Assembly: GCA_021604865.1 (NCBI GenBank) | Contig: BQJU01000041.1 | Span: 1 to 62,214, forward strand | Length of the DNA: 62,214 nt | Direction of reading: 5' to 3' | DNA from: Saprospiraceae bacterium | Lineage (GTDB): Bacteria; Bacteroidota; Bacteroidia; Chitinophagales; Saprospiraceae | Shown here: one piece after another, positions 27,181 through 35,824 of the stretch | How positions within the stretch are numbered: the first letter of the stretch is position 1 | Layout: every line of letters starts with the position of its first letter | Notes under the pieces: generated by a model | What the model saw: the letters and a program-made list of their open reading frames with translations, nothing else | Database searches by the model: none | What the model was told of the DNA's origin: nothing | Position numbers and translations under genes: made by a program

Positions 27181-28740
27181 CTAATTAACATACTTCACTA
27201 CCGCTTTAGCTACATTTTGCCCATCCATTGCAGCCGACAAAATACCTCCGGCATAACCTGCACCTTCTCCGCAGGGAAAAAACCCTTTTACTTCATCATG
27301 CATAAGGGTATCCGGATTTCGGGGTACACGAATCGGAGAACTAGTCCGGCTTTCTACACCGATCACATTGGCCTCCTCGGTAAAATATCCCTTCATTATT
27401 TGTCCAAAACGCTTTACGCCTTGCCTGAGGCGCTGGTAAATAGCTTCTGGTAAAAGCTCGTGTAATGGTCCTGGAGCCAGCCCGGGGATATAGGAAGTAT
27501 CTGGTAGTGAAGTGGACAACTTACCCTGCACAAAATCCGTCAGCCGCTGGGCAGGTGCTTTTTGTGAGCCATCACCGGCTATATTGAACATTTTTTGTTC
27601 TACTGACTGTTGAAATGCCAGCCCGGAAAAAACGCCGAGATGAGCAAAGGGCTGAAGGTCTTCCATTTCCACAGCTACCACAGTACCCGAATTGGCATAA
27701 GCCGAATCGCGGCGAGAAAGAGACATACCATTCACAACCACTTCTCCCGGTGCGGTAGCAGCTGGTACAACCAAACCTCCCGGGCACATACAAAAAGAAA
27801 ATACGCCACGACCTTCAATCTGACAAGCCAGGCGGTAACTGGAGGCAGGCAGGTCTTCTTCTCTGGGCGATTGGTTGTACTGAATCTGATCGATCAACAT
27901 TTGTGGGTGTTCAATACGTACGCCCAGGGCATAAGGTTTTGCTTCTATTTTGATCTTTTTATCGTGAAGGAGTTGGTAAATATCCCGCGCAGAGTGTCCG
28001 GTAGCCAGGACGACTGCTTCCCCCTGATATTCTTCTTTTCCATTCACCTGTACCCCCACCATTTGGCCATTTCTGATCAACAAATCTGTGACCCAACTGT
28101 CGAAGTGAATTTCCCCGCCATGGTTCAGGATAGTTTCTCGAATTTTGGCTACAATTTTAGGCAATTTATTAGAACCAATATGCGGATGAGCATCCATCAG
28201 AATCTCTGAAGAAGCGCCGTGTTCAACCAACAAACGCAGGACTTTTTCAATATTCCCCCGTTTATGAGAACGCGTATACAACTTTCCATCAGAATACGTA
28301 CCGGCACCTCCCTCTCCAAAGCAATAATTTGAGTGTGGATTTACCTCCCCAAATTGCTGAATGGCTCTCAAATCCTTTCTTCTTTCCTGCACATCTTTAC
28401 CCCGATCAAAAATGATGGGTTTAAATCCCTGTTCGATCAATTGTAAAGCAGCAAAATATCCCGCCGGTCCGGCGCCAACAATCAATATTCGCTTGTTTTT
28501 ACCAACAGCCTGGAAAGACGCTAGAATAGAAGGTTCCACAGCTGGCACTTCGTCGATATACAGGACTACCTTTAACGTAAAAAACGGGCGTGAACCCCGG
28601 GCATCAATGGATCGGCGGATAACCCGAATTGCGTTGACCTTATCTGCTGAAATTCGCAGCTTTTGGATAGCTCGGGCTTTAATTTTTTCTTCATCCTTTG
28701 CCTCAGAAGGCAAGAGTTTCAATTCAACCTCTTTAATCAT
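27181..28740 (-). CDS. FAD-dependent dehydrogenase, COG2509 family
   Basis: A 519-residue flavoprotein. An N-terminal domain of about 85 residues (KEVELKLLPSEAKDEEKIKA) is typical of the COG2509 family. The FAD-binding Rossmann motif ILIVGAGPAGYFAALQLIEQ is near residues 85-104, FGEGGAGTYSDGKLYTRS near 143, a second motif VVLATGHSARDIYQLL near 245, and the C-terminal FFPCGEGAGYAGGILSAAMD completes FAD binding. The physiological substrate of this family is not established. The gene starts 1 bp after the stop of the small exported protein upstream, indicating an operon. It is presumably cytoplasmic. Confidence 0.9.
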   Translation of the reverse strand: MIKEVELKLLPSEAKDEEKIKARAIQKLRISADKVNAIRVIRRSIDARGSRPFFTLKVVLYIDEVPAVEPSILASFQAVGKNKRILIVGAGPAGYFAALQLIEQGFKPIIFDRGKDVQERRKDLRAIQQFGEVNPHSNYCFGEGGAGTYSDGKLYTRSHKRGNIEKVLRLLVEHGASSEILMDAHPHIGSNKLPKIVAKIRETILNHGGEIHFDSWVTDLLIRNGQMVGVQVNGKEEYQGEAVVLATGHSARDIYQLLHDKKIKIEAKPYALGVRIEHPQMLIDQIQYNQSPREEDLPASSYRLACQIEGRGVFSFCMCPGGLVVPAATAPGEVVVNGMSLSRRDSAYANSGTVVAVEMEDLQPFAHLGVFSGLAFQQSVEQKMFNIAGDGSQKAPAQRLTDFVQGKLSTSLPDTSYIPGLAPGPLHELLPEAIYQRLRQGVKRFGQIMKGYFTEEANVIGVESRTSSPIRVPRNPDTLMHDEVKGFFPCGEGAGYAGGILSAAMDGQNVAKAVVKYVN

Positions 28741-28741
28741 T

Positions 28742-29158
28742 TCAATTGTCGTCGGATCGTAGGTATTGGTAAGTTCCGCTTTCGGTGAAATTTTCAGGCA
28801 TATAGACTACTGTTTTTACCTCTTCAAAACATTCACCGTGCTTCGTTTTAATGGTTTTTCTTTCTTTGTCTACAGATAACAGTGTAAGCTGATCTTCAAC
28901 CATAACGGTCTCTACCTTATAGCGACCGCCTTCTACAAAATGATCCAGAATCACTTCTGAAGCGTCGTATAATTTGACTTTGGTTTCAATCATAATATTA
29001 TTACCCGGCCAGGGTTTTATTTCCGGCTCATCATATAAATCCAGCTGAATCATTTTAACACTGTCCAATGGAAAAATTTCGTGAAAAGAAGTCTGAGCCT
29101 GGCCCCAAAGCGAGCAACTCCACCAAAGTCCAGCGAAAAAAATTATCCATTTCTTCAT
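28742..29158 (-). CDS. Small exported protein, paralogue of the next upstream gene
   Basis: A 138-residue protein with a signal peptide (WIIFFAGLWWSCSLWGQAQ). The rest is beta-rich: VKMIQLDLYDEPEIKPWPGN, IMIETKVKLYDASEVI, GGRYKVETVMVEDQ and VKTVVYMPENF. These align with the protein encoded at 29271-29723 (VEVQSWNNDILRIQM, AGRYNLK, LSFVVYAPENV), so the two are paralogues, similar to half of a DUF4097-type putative adhesin fold. I start at the ATG at 29158, directly before the signal peptide. A terminator separates it from the paralogue, and the flavoprotein gene follows 1 bp after its stop. Function unknown. Confidence 0.75.
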   Translation of the reverse strand: MKKWIIFFAGLWWSCSLWGQAQTSFHEIFPLDSVKMIQLDLYDEPEIKPWPGNNIMIETKVKLYDASEVILDHFVEGGRYKVETVMVEDQLTLLSVDKERKTIKTKHGECFEEVKTVVYMPENFTESGTYQYLRSDDN

Positions 29159-29211
29159 ATACTCAAGATATTTGAGAGCTTGTTTGTGAATTGACAAAAG
29201 TAACCATAAAA

Positions 29212-29248
29212 AATGAGGTGTAGGACATTTATGCACCTACACCTCATT
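29212..29248 (-). terminator. Terminator between the two small exported genes
   Basis: AATGAGGTGTAGG (29212-29224) pairs perfectly with CCTACACCTCATT (29236-29248) over 13 bp with an 11-nt loop. The minus strand continues TTTTTTATGG. It ends the transcript of the 29271-29723 gene. Confidence 0.9.
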
Positions 29249-29270
29249 AACATCTGAACAAATAAGTTGT

Positions 29271-29723
29271 TTACAGGGATGACTTTTCGTCAGGGGTTGT
29301 ACCGGTAGTTGTACTTCCACCTTCTTTCAGTTTTACCAACACATTTTCAGGGGCATAAACAACGAACGACAAGGATTCTTTTAATTCCTTGCCCCGCACA
29401 GTAATTTGTTTATCCATCCCAGGTGTTAATACGTTGTAGGCTTCTTCGTCAATGTGAGACTTCAAATTATAACGACCAGCTTGTATCAGTGATTTTAGCA
29501 TGGCATCAGAGCCAGTTTCGAGAGAGATGGTCATTTGTATCCGCAGGATGTCATTATTCCAGGATTGGACCTCAACATTACCTGCCAAGTCAAGAAGAAC
29601 AACCTGATTGCCTTCGAGATTGAAGGATTTAACCAGGATTTTCTCTGTTTGCTGTCCGAAACACATTAGGGCAGTGCACAGGAGGAAAACAGTTGTGTGA
29701 AAAGTTTTGTAGATAGTAATCAT
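29271..29723 (-). CDS. Small exported beta-rich protein
   Basis: A 150-residue protein with a signal peptide (TTVFLLCTALMCFGQ). The body, with VVLLDLAGNVEVQSWNNDIL, QMTISLETGSDAML, AGRYNLKSHIDEEAYN and LSFVVYAPENVLVKLKEGGS, parallels the neighbouring 28742-29158 protein. I choose the ATG at 29723 because a strong purine-rich AAGGAGG sits 6 nt before it and the signal peptide begins there; the frame is open further upstream to 29858. Such a Shine-Dalgarno-like sequence is unusual for Bacteroidota. It ends at a strong terminator. Function unknown, possibly a surface adhesin-like domain. Confidence 0.75.
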   Translation of the reverse strand: MITIYKTFHTTVFLLCTALMCFGQQTEKILVKSFNLEGNQVVLLDLAGNVEVQSWNNDILRIQMTISLETGSDAMLKSLIQAGRYNLKSHIDEEAYNVLTPGMDKQITVRGKELKESLSFVVYAPENVLVKLKEGGSTTTGTTPDEKSSL

Positions 29724-29932
29724 AAGCGCCTCCTTTTTGATTCCAATGATTTGCGACATATTAAAATTTGGTTCATTGACAATCAGAATTAAACCAAAAT
29801 ATGTCGATATAATAGAATTCGGAGTAATTTTGATTAAACATCTTCCACTACCCCTCATCGTCTATAAATTGCAAAAAATAACGCAAAAAGTCAACTTTTT
29901 GCGTATATATTTATTGCTTAAAACACTTTTTG

Positions 29933-30748
29933 TTAAAATCGTATGGCAACCCTGATGCGCAAAAGGCGCTCTAGTAAGGTTTCCAGTTTTTCCAATGGCA
30001 ACATATTGGCCCCATCAGATTTAGCTTCAGATGGATTTGGGTGAGTTTCCATAAATAATCCGTCTACGCCCACGGCTACGCCAGCTTTGGCCACAGTCTC
30101 AATCAGGGCGGGCTTGCCCCCTGTTATACCGCTGCTTTGATTCGGCTGTTGCAACGAGTGGGTGCAATCCAATACCACCGGAGCACCCATAGCTTGCATC
30201 ACCGGAATACCCCGATAATCTATCACCAAATCCTGATAACCAAAAGTCACGCCCCGTTCGGTCAGTATTACCTGTTCATTACCTGATTCAGTCACTTTAT
30301 CTTTTGCAAAACTCATGGCCTCAGGGCTTAGAAACTGACCTTTCTTAACGTTGACTACTTTGCCCGTATTTGCTGCGGCAACCAACAGACTGGTCTGGCG
30401 GCACAAAAAGGCCGGAATCTGGAGTACATCAACATACTCAGCAGCCATAACGGCTTCCTCTTCTGTATGTATGTCGGTAGTTACCGGTATGCCAAATGTT
30501 TTGCCAACTTTCTGCAAAATCCGCAAGGCTTTTTCATCGCCAATGCCCGTAAAAGAATCCAACCGGGAACGATTAGCTTTGCGATAGGACCCCTTAAAAA
30601 TATATGGAATTTTAAGGCGATCACAAATGGCACTTACCTTCTCTGCAATCTCAAAGGCCATGGCTTCACCCTCAATGGCACAGGGGCCGGCAATCAGGAA
30701 AAAGTTGCCGCTATCCAAATGTTTTAACCCAGGTACTTTTGGTAACAT
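29933..30748 (-). CDS. kdsA: 3-deoxy-8-phosphooctulonate synthase (metal-dependent type)
   Basis: A 271-residue TIM-barrel enzyme that condenses arabinose 5-phosphate with phosphoenolpyruvate to KDO 8-phosphate, the first committed step to the KDO of lipopolysaccharide, in the cytoplasm. Clear segments are FFLIAGPCAIEGE, FKGSYRKANRSRLDSFTGIG, TDIHTEEEA, LQIPAFLCRQTSLLVAAANT, VNVKKGQFLSPEAM, LTERGVTFGYQDLVIDYRG and FMETHPNPSEAKSDGANMLP. The Cys in GPCAIE is the metal ligand of the metal-dependent class, as in Aquifex, where the metal-independent E. coli type has Asn. The outer-membrane barrel gene lies 104 bp downstream on the same strand. No other LPS gene is nearby. Confidence 0.97.
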   Translation of the reverse strand: MLPKVPGLKHLDSGNFFLIAGPCAIEGEAMAFEIAEKVSAICDRLKIPYIFKGSYRKANRSRLDSFTGIGDEKALRILQKVGKTFGIPVTTDIHTEEEAVMAAEYVDVLQIPAFLCRQTSLLVAAANTGKVVNVKKGQFLSPEAMSFAKDKVTESGNEQVILTERGVTFGYQDLVIDYRGIPVMQAMGAPVVLDCTHSLQQPNQSSGITGGKPALIETVAKAGVAVGVDGLFMETHPNPSEAKSDGANMLPLEKLETLLERLLRIRVAIRF

Positions 30749-30852
30749 GTCTTAGTTTTTTCCTTCAAGATAATCAATTGCGAGCAGTAAAGAAACTACT
30801 TTTTAAGGGTTCTAAACTGCCCTCCAAATTGATGCCTTAAAGCTTTTAAATC

Positions 30853-31440
30853 CTAAAACTTGTAGTTGACCCCTAAATTGAGCAAGGAAATGCCATAACC
30901 CACTTCTCCGTAAACCCCTAACTGAGGGCTGAAAAAATAGGTAGCACCAATAAAGCCGGAGTACAAAAATTTACTTTCTGCCGGACGGCTAAAGCTGGGT
31001 AATTCATCATCCCGATCATTTTCAATCGGATATTGAGTAATCTGATCTACCGTAGGGATACTATAACCAAGCATCAACCCACCATAAACATCCCAGTTCT
31101 TGAAACGATTGATGTGTGCAGCTGCCCTGGTACCAAAAATGAGCTGCTTGCTGTCATAAACCCGGGTAGAGCCATCAGGGTAATTCAATTGTTGGCTAGT
31201 AGTGGAAGAAAAGGCAGCATAAGCACCCAGACTAAATTTTTCGCTTAGCTGATAAGTCAATTTGGCACTTACAGGTGGTACATTGATATGACCACCATCA
31301 GCAGCATAGGTCGGAATAATTCCAATGCCCGCACTTAATTGAAGGTCTCCTTTTTTGACTGCTCTGATTTCTTTTGATTGTGCGTTAATCAGATTGGCGC
31401 TAAATAATAAAATGCTAAGTACAAAAATAATTCTTGACAT
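30853..31440 (-). CDS. Outer-membrane beta-barrel protein
   Basis: A 195-residue protein with a signal peptide (IIFVLSILLFSANLINAQ). It is built of alternating hydrophobic/polar beta-strands with aromatic girdles (LQLSAGIGIIPTYAADGG, SAKLTYQLSEKFSLGAYAAF, WDVYGGLMLGYSIP, FLYSGFIGATYFFSPQLGVY) and ends in LLNLGVNYKF with a terminal Phe, the typical outer-membrane barrel end. It is similar in size to eight-stranded OmpX/OmpW-like barrels. Function unknown. A promoter with -33 CTTG and -7 TATTTTTG lies at 31491-31522. Confidence 0.85.
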   Translation of the reverse strand: MSRIIFVLSILLFSANLINAQSKEIRAVKKGDLQLSAGIGIIPTYAADGGHINVPPVSAKLTYQLSEKFSLGAYAAFSSTTSQQLNYPDGSTRVYDSKQLIFGTRAAAHINRFKNWDVYGGLMLGYSIPTVDQITQYPIENDRDDELPSFSRPAESKFLYSGFIGATYFFSPQLGVYGEVGYGISLLNLGVNYKF

Positions 31441-31490
31441 GGTAATTCGCTTGTTGCGTGTTTAATGTAGGGCTGTCATTTTTGACGCCA

Positions 31491-31522
31491 CAAAAATAGA
31501 TTAAATAGGTGTACCAGTCAAG
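31491..31522 (-). promoter_or_regulatory. Promoter of the outer-membrane barrel gene
   Basis: On the minus strand, CTTG (31519-31522) and TATTTTTG (31491-31498) are 20 nt apart, close to the Bacteroidota consensus TTTG-N19-21-TAnnTTTG. The start codon is 50 bp downstream. Confidence 0.7.
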
Positions 31523-31818
31523 ACAATAGGCAGAATTTTATTTTGATAATCTAAATAATATTGCAATTTACTGAAATTAAATTTCTTATTAATGCACTTA
31601 TTTTGATAATAATTTCGAAAGTTGCTTTTTAAAAAAATTTACTTCCGAACCTCTATAATTGCTCCAAATAAAAAATTTATTCCCCCGATTACTGATTTTT
31701 GATTGCTTTATTTCGGGAGTACGCGTCCATCCAAATACAACCAATGAAAACTATTCGGATGCTCGTATTATTTTATTAACGAAAGGATTGAATAAAGTAA
31801 CAAGCTATTGTAAATAAT
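31523..31818. other. AT-rich gene-free interval
   Basis: The rest of the 378-bp gap between divergent genes is strongly AT-rich. It must contain the promoter of the phosphoesterase gene, but I cannot assign its boxes. No repeat or RNA gene is seen. Confidence 0.5.
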
Positions 31819-33051
31819 ATGCGCATTTTCATTCTATTGCTCATTCTGCTGGCGTTTGATTATTATGTATTTCAGGCATTCCGGCTAATCTCAGATAATT
31901 GGTCTTCCACTGCCAAAATCATATTAACAGTGGTGTATTGGTCACTTCCACTACTTGCAATTGCGCTGATGATTGTACCAGTTGCCAATCCGGCACCAGG
32001 TTGGTTCAAACAATTGTATAGTTTATTGAGGGCCATTGTTTTTATCGCTTATTTCTCCAAATTGCTGATTGCGGGACTTTTGTTTATTGACGACTTGCGC
32101 AGGCTGACTATGGTCGCTGTGGAAAGTTGGAATGGACAGGCAATGGTAAACAATAGTCGTTCCCGGTTTCTAATCAATTTTGGTCTGGCATTAGGCAGCA
32201 TTCCATTTGTGTCTCTGACTTACGGGATGTTATTCAATCAGTACCGCTTTAAGGTACACAATCAGAAACTGGCCATATCCGGATTGCCGGATGCTCTCAA
32301 AGGTTTGCGCATTGTACAGATTTCGGATATCCACTCGGGAAGTTTCACTTTTCGGGAACCCATACAGAAGGCTATTGATCGGATCAATGCCTTAAGTCCT
32401 GATCTTGTATTTTTCACCGGTGATCTGGTTAATAATGTGGCCAGTGAAATGCGTCCGTATGTGGATATTTTTAAACAGATAAAGTCAAAACACGGGGTTT
32501 ATTCCGTCCTGGGCAATCACGACTATGGTGATTATGTACAATGGCCGGATCATAAAACGAAGCAGCAAAACCTGAGCAACTTAAAAGCTACTCATCAGGA
32601 ATTGGGATGGGATTTATTGCTCAATGAAAACCGTATGGTCAGTATTAATGGAGAGAAAGTAGCGGTGCTTGGCGTCGAAAATTATTCCGCTCATGCTCGT
32701 TTTCCCAAGTACGGTGACCTCAAAACTGCTTATGCTGGTACCGAGCAGGCTGGCCTGAAACTATTGCTTTCCCATGATCCCTCCCACTGGAAAGATCAGA
32801 TTATCCAGCAATTTAAAGATATTGCAATCACCTTTTCAGGGCACACCCATGGCATGCAGTTTGGCGTGGAAATTCCAGGATGGTTTAAATGGAGCCCAAT
32901 TCAATATGTCTATAAAGAATGGGCCGGATTGTATCAGCAGGAAAATCAGTTTCTGTATGTCAACCGAGGTTTTGGATTTTTGGGTTATCCGGGGAGAGTC
33001 GGTATTCTTCCGGAAATTACCTTGCTCGAACTACAACCAGAACTATCGTAA
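31819..33051 (+). CDS. Membrane-anchored metallophosphoesterase
   Basis: A 410-residue protein with three to four N-terminal membrane helices (residues 2-20, 32-55, 68-90 and about 120-140) and a calcineurin-like phosphoesterase domain from about 165. All metal-binding blocks are visible: VQISDIHSGS, FFTGDLVNN, SVLGNHDYGDY, LLLSHDPSHW and TFSGHTHGMQFG. This is the YkuE/YaeI-type arrangement, whose members act on phospholipid headgroups such as UDP-2,3-diacylglucosamine-like or phosphodiester substrates; the actual substrate here is unknown. The catalytic domain may face the cytoplasm or periplasm. It is transcribed alone, convergent with the alpha/beta hydrolase gene. Confidence 0.93.
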   Translation: MRIFILLLILLAFDYYVFQAFRLISDNWSSTAKIILTVVYWSLPLLAIALMIVPVANPAPGWFKQLYSLLRAIVFIAYFSKLLIAGLLFIDDLRRLTMVAVESWNGQAMVNNSRSRFLINFGLALGSIPFVSLTYGMLFNQYRFKVHNQKLAISGLPDALKGLRIVQISDIHSGSFTFREPIQKAIDRINALSPDLVFFTGDLVNNVASEMRPYVDIFKQIKSKHGVYSVLGNHDYGDYVQWPDHKTKQQNLSNLKATHQELGWDLLLNENRMVSINGEKVAVLGVENYSAHARFPKYGDLKTAYAGTEQAGLKLLLSHDPSHWKDQIIQQFKDIAITFSGHTHGMQFGVEIPGWFKWSPIQYVYKEWAGLYQQENQFLYVNRGFGFLGYPGRVGILPEITLLELQPELS

Positions 33052-33090
33052 ATATATGATTGTAGCCCAATGCCGACCTGCGGACAACCT

Positions 33091-33963
33091 CTAAGCCTTT
33101 TCACTTTCCAGGCAATTCAATACAGCCGCCCCCCAAATATCCGGTGCTTCCAGCATGGGATAATGCCCGATTCCATCTAGCAGATGTAGCGTACTATTCG
33201 GCGTTTCCCGATGCAAGGTAGTCGCAATAATCTCTCTGGCTACCGGATCTAGCCGTGCCCAAATATAATGGATGGGAAGACTAGTGCTTCGTAATGCCCC
33301 AATCCAACGATGCCAAAAAACAAACCGCTCTCGGATATATTGGGTAATTTTGGGTAAAACTTTCCTCCCTTGATTGTGCTCCAACATGGTCCACATCACG
33401 TCCATATCTTCTGAATGTATGGTATCGGAGTTGCCCCAAATTTTACGCATATTCTGCAACAGCGTTTTCTTTGTACTCAATTTTGCAATAAAAGGACCAA
33501 GTTGTGCATGCATCAACAGATGTTGTATCAGCCGGGGTTTGGCTAACTCGATGCGCATACTACCATTACTGAGTACCACCTGACTTATTTGGAGTGGCAA
33601 CCAATCTGAATTGTGCCGGGCAATCAATTCTGTTGCAATGCTGGTACCATAATCGTGGGCCAGCAAGACACCTTGTTTAATGCCCAATTTTTGCCAGAGT
33701 TTTACCGCAATATCAGCCTGATCAATCAGCGAATAAGAATAATCGGAAGGTTTGTCTGAAAGACCAAAACCCAGATGATCGTGCAAAATGAGCCGGTACC
33801 GACTTGCCAACAATGGTAATACCCGATGAAAATCATGGGTAGAACTCGGGTAGCCATGCAAAACCAGTATTGCTGGTTTATCTGAACCGGTATCTCTATA
33901 AAAAATTTCATGGCCATTTATCTGTATAAAATCGCCCGAATTTTGCCATTCATTAAATGTCAT
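33091..33963 (-). CDS. Alpha/beta hydrolase with aspartate nucleophile
   Basis: A 290-residue cytoplasmic hydrolase. The oxyanion segment ILVLHGYPSSTHDFHRVLPL is near residue 33, RLILHDHLGFGLSDKP near 56. The nucleophile elbow AHDYGTSIA near 103 has Asp in the nucleophile position, as in haloalkane dehalogenases and epoxide hydrolases (H-D-x-G). The second acid is probably in YIWARLDPVA near 230 and the catalytic His is in GIGHYPMLEAP near 268. The substrate is not predictable. The gene is single, convergent with the phosphoesterase gene. Confidence 0.9.
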   Translation of the reverse strand: MTFNEWQNSGDFIQINGHEIFYRDTGSDKPAILVLHGYPSSTHDFHRVLPLLASRYRLILHDHLGFGLSDKPSDYSYSLIDQADIAVKLWQKLGIKQGVLLAHDYGTSIATELIARHNSDWLPLQISQVVLSNGSMRIELAKPRLIQHLLMHAQLGPFIAKLSTKKTLLQNMRKIWGNSDTIHSEDMDVMWTMLEHNQGRKVLPKITQYIRERFVFWHRWIGALRSTSLPIHYIWARLDPVAREIIATTLHRETPNSTLHLLDGIGHYPMLEAPDIWGAAVLNCLESEKA

Positions 33964-34601
33964 CTTGGGTTTGTTTTTTTCAAAAAGAAGGCTATTTCCT
34001 TAACATGCTTAGGTCTCATTTCTGATTTTTGAAAAAAAATTGGCATAATTTTAGGAAAGTAAGTAAAAAATTTTGAATTTAGCACTGCCCTCATGAACAA
34101 GACTGTAGAAACCTAATTTTTAAACATTTAAACAGTACGGCTATGCTGATTATTTACATCGCGACAGGAGCTTTCCTCGTCGGAGGAGGGCTAGTTTTTT
34201 TATCAAACTTGGTATCTGAAAGCAGTAAAACCAGGTATTATTGATCCCCTTACGCTGAAACAAGCCATGAAGCAATAAGCTTCCGGCAATCTTTGCAAAA
34301 TCGTATAATGTGAAATGTGCGATTCCTTTGCAACGTCTTCCCTAGTAATCCCGGGTTTCAAAGCCCAAACACTCCAAAATCCAAAAGCTGAAATCTAAAT
34401 TGATTTTGGCATATTCCCTGAAAACTTCCCGTGAACATTACATACACAATCATAATAAGTATCCAATACTGCCTCAATGGTATTCGTGTTGGGCTAAGTG
34501 AGCTTTGAGAGGCTTTATCTTATTGGAGGAGGGTAGGTTTAAGTATACAATACATTGACGAGAAACCAACTAATTTCCATTAAAGCGAATGCTTTATATA
34601 C
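33964..34601. other. Gene-poor interval of 638 bp
   Basis: Apart from the frameshifted micro-gene at 34143-34278, I find no gene, tRNA or clear terminator between the alpha/beta hydrolase start and the VWA gene stop. Confidence 0.5.
34143..34278 (+). pseudogene. Micro-membrane protein gene split by a frameshift in a T7 run
   Basis: From ATG 34143 the frame reads MLIIYIATGAFLVGGGLVF, then meets a run of seven T. In the native frame it ends at codon 34. Removing one T joins a frame reading YQTWYLKAVKPGIIDPLTLK and QAMKQ to the TAA at 34276-34278, for 44 residues in total. The single helix followed by a soluble tail looks like a real small membrane protein. The break may be a true frameshift, programmed slippage or a sequencing error. 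The surrounding 33964-34601 has no other gene. Confidence 0.5.
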
Positions 34602-35822
34602 CTAACCCTCCTCCTCCCACACTTTGTTATTGAAAGTTTGTTTTCGGTTTCTAAGGCATTTCATGCCCTGGGTAAGGCCGTTTATGGTCATCGGGAACAT
34701 TCTGTTTCCGGTGAATTCGCGGAGGGTATTTACCGTTTCAAAATATGCCCATTCGTATTCAGGTAATGGATTGATCCAGATTAAGTGTTTGAAATGATCA
34801 CTCAATCTGCGGAGCCATTTTATGCCTGGTTCATCATTATAGTGTTCAACACTTCCGCCTGGATAAAAAACTTCATAAGGCGACATGGCTGCATCACCTA
34901 CCAGGATCAATTTGTAATCTGACCCATATTTGTGAATCAGCTCCAGTGTTGGCAATCGTTCACTACGACGGCGACGATTGTCTCTCCATACTGATTCGTA
35001 TACACAATTGTGGAAATAAAAAAATTCTAACTGTTTGAATTCCCAACGGGCTGCTGAGAACAATTGCTCACAAAGAGAGACGTGTGCGTCCATCGATCCG
35101 CCTACGTCCATCAGGAGCAATACCTTAACGCGGTTTTTTTTTGCAGGATGCATCGCAATGTCAAGCATACCGGCATTTTCCGAAGTTTTTCGGATGGTAC
35201 CATTAAGATCAAGTTCGTTGGGTATCCCCTCTCGGGTTAAAATCCTAAGGCGTTTCAGGATGAGTTTAATGTTCCGGGTATGTAGTTCAACCCGGTCATC
35301 CAAGTTACGAAAGGCCCGTTGATTCCAGACTTTTATTGCTTTGCCCTTTCCGCCATCTCCACCCACCCGAAAACCTTCAGGGTTGTACCCTCCGTGACCA
35401 AAAGGAGAGGTTCCTCCAGTACCGATCCACTTATTACCACCGGAATGGGCTTCTCTTTGTTCTTCCAGCAACTCCTTAAAACGCTCCATCAAGGCATCAA
35501 GGCCGCCCATTTTTTCAATCTCGGCTATTTCTTCTTCACTCAACTGAGATTTCAATGCATTCCGAAGCCACTCATCAGGAATGGTTGCGGTAAAAAAATC
35601 ATCGGGAATGGCATCCAGGCCTTCAAAATAATGGCCAAAAATTAGATCGAAACGATCAAGATGGGCCTCATGTTTTACAAAAATGGCTTTAGAAAGCGCG
35701 TAAAAATCATTCAGTGCATAGTCAATGACTCCTTTTTTCAAAGCTTCTAATAAACTGAGGTATTCGTGTAAACTCACCGGAATACCATGTTTACGCAGTT
35801 CAAAAAAGAAGTTTAGAAACAT
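34602..35822 (-). CDS. CoxE-like VWA-domain protein
   Basis: A 406-residue protein. The N-terminal part (NFFFELRKHGIPVSLHEYLS) and the KLILVGDAAMSPYEVFYPGG segment are typical of the CoxE-like VWA family (COG3552-type). The VWA domain begins near residue 230 with VLLLMDVGGSMDAHVSLCEQ, an intact MIDAS Asp-x-Gly-x-Ser type metal site (D-V-G-G-S). A Gly-rich linker lies at about 140-165. These proteins usually work with a MoxR-type AAA ATPase as metal-insertion or remodelling chaperones; no such ATPase is in this window. The gene starts 2 bp after the lepA stop, so it is cotranscribed with lepA. Confidence 0.9.
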   Translation of the reverse strand: MFLNFFFELRKHGIPVSLHEYLSLLEALKKGVIDYALNDFYALSKAIFVKHEAHLDRFDLIFGHYFEGLDAIPDDFFTATIPDEWLRNALKSQLSEEEIAEIEKMGGLDALMERFKELLEEQREAHSGGNKWIGTGGTSPFGHGGYNPEGFRVGGDGGKGKAIKVWNQRAFRNLDDRVELHTRNIKLILKRLRILTREGIPNELDLNGTIRKTSENAGMLDIAMHPAKKNRVKVLLLMDVGGSMDAHVSLCEQLFSAARWEFKQLEFFYFHNCVYESVWRDNRRRRSERLPTLELIHKYGSDYKLILVGDAAMSPYEVFYPGGSVEHYNDEPGIKWLRRLSDHFKHLIWINPLPEYEWAYFETVNTLREFTGNRMFPMTINGLTQGMKCLRNRKQTFNNKVWEEEG

Positions 35823-35824
35823 AC

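Noticed and set aside
33964-34601. Possible tRNA or other RNA gene in the 638-bp gap
   Set aside because: No cloverleaf, GGTTC-type arm or terminator was found.
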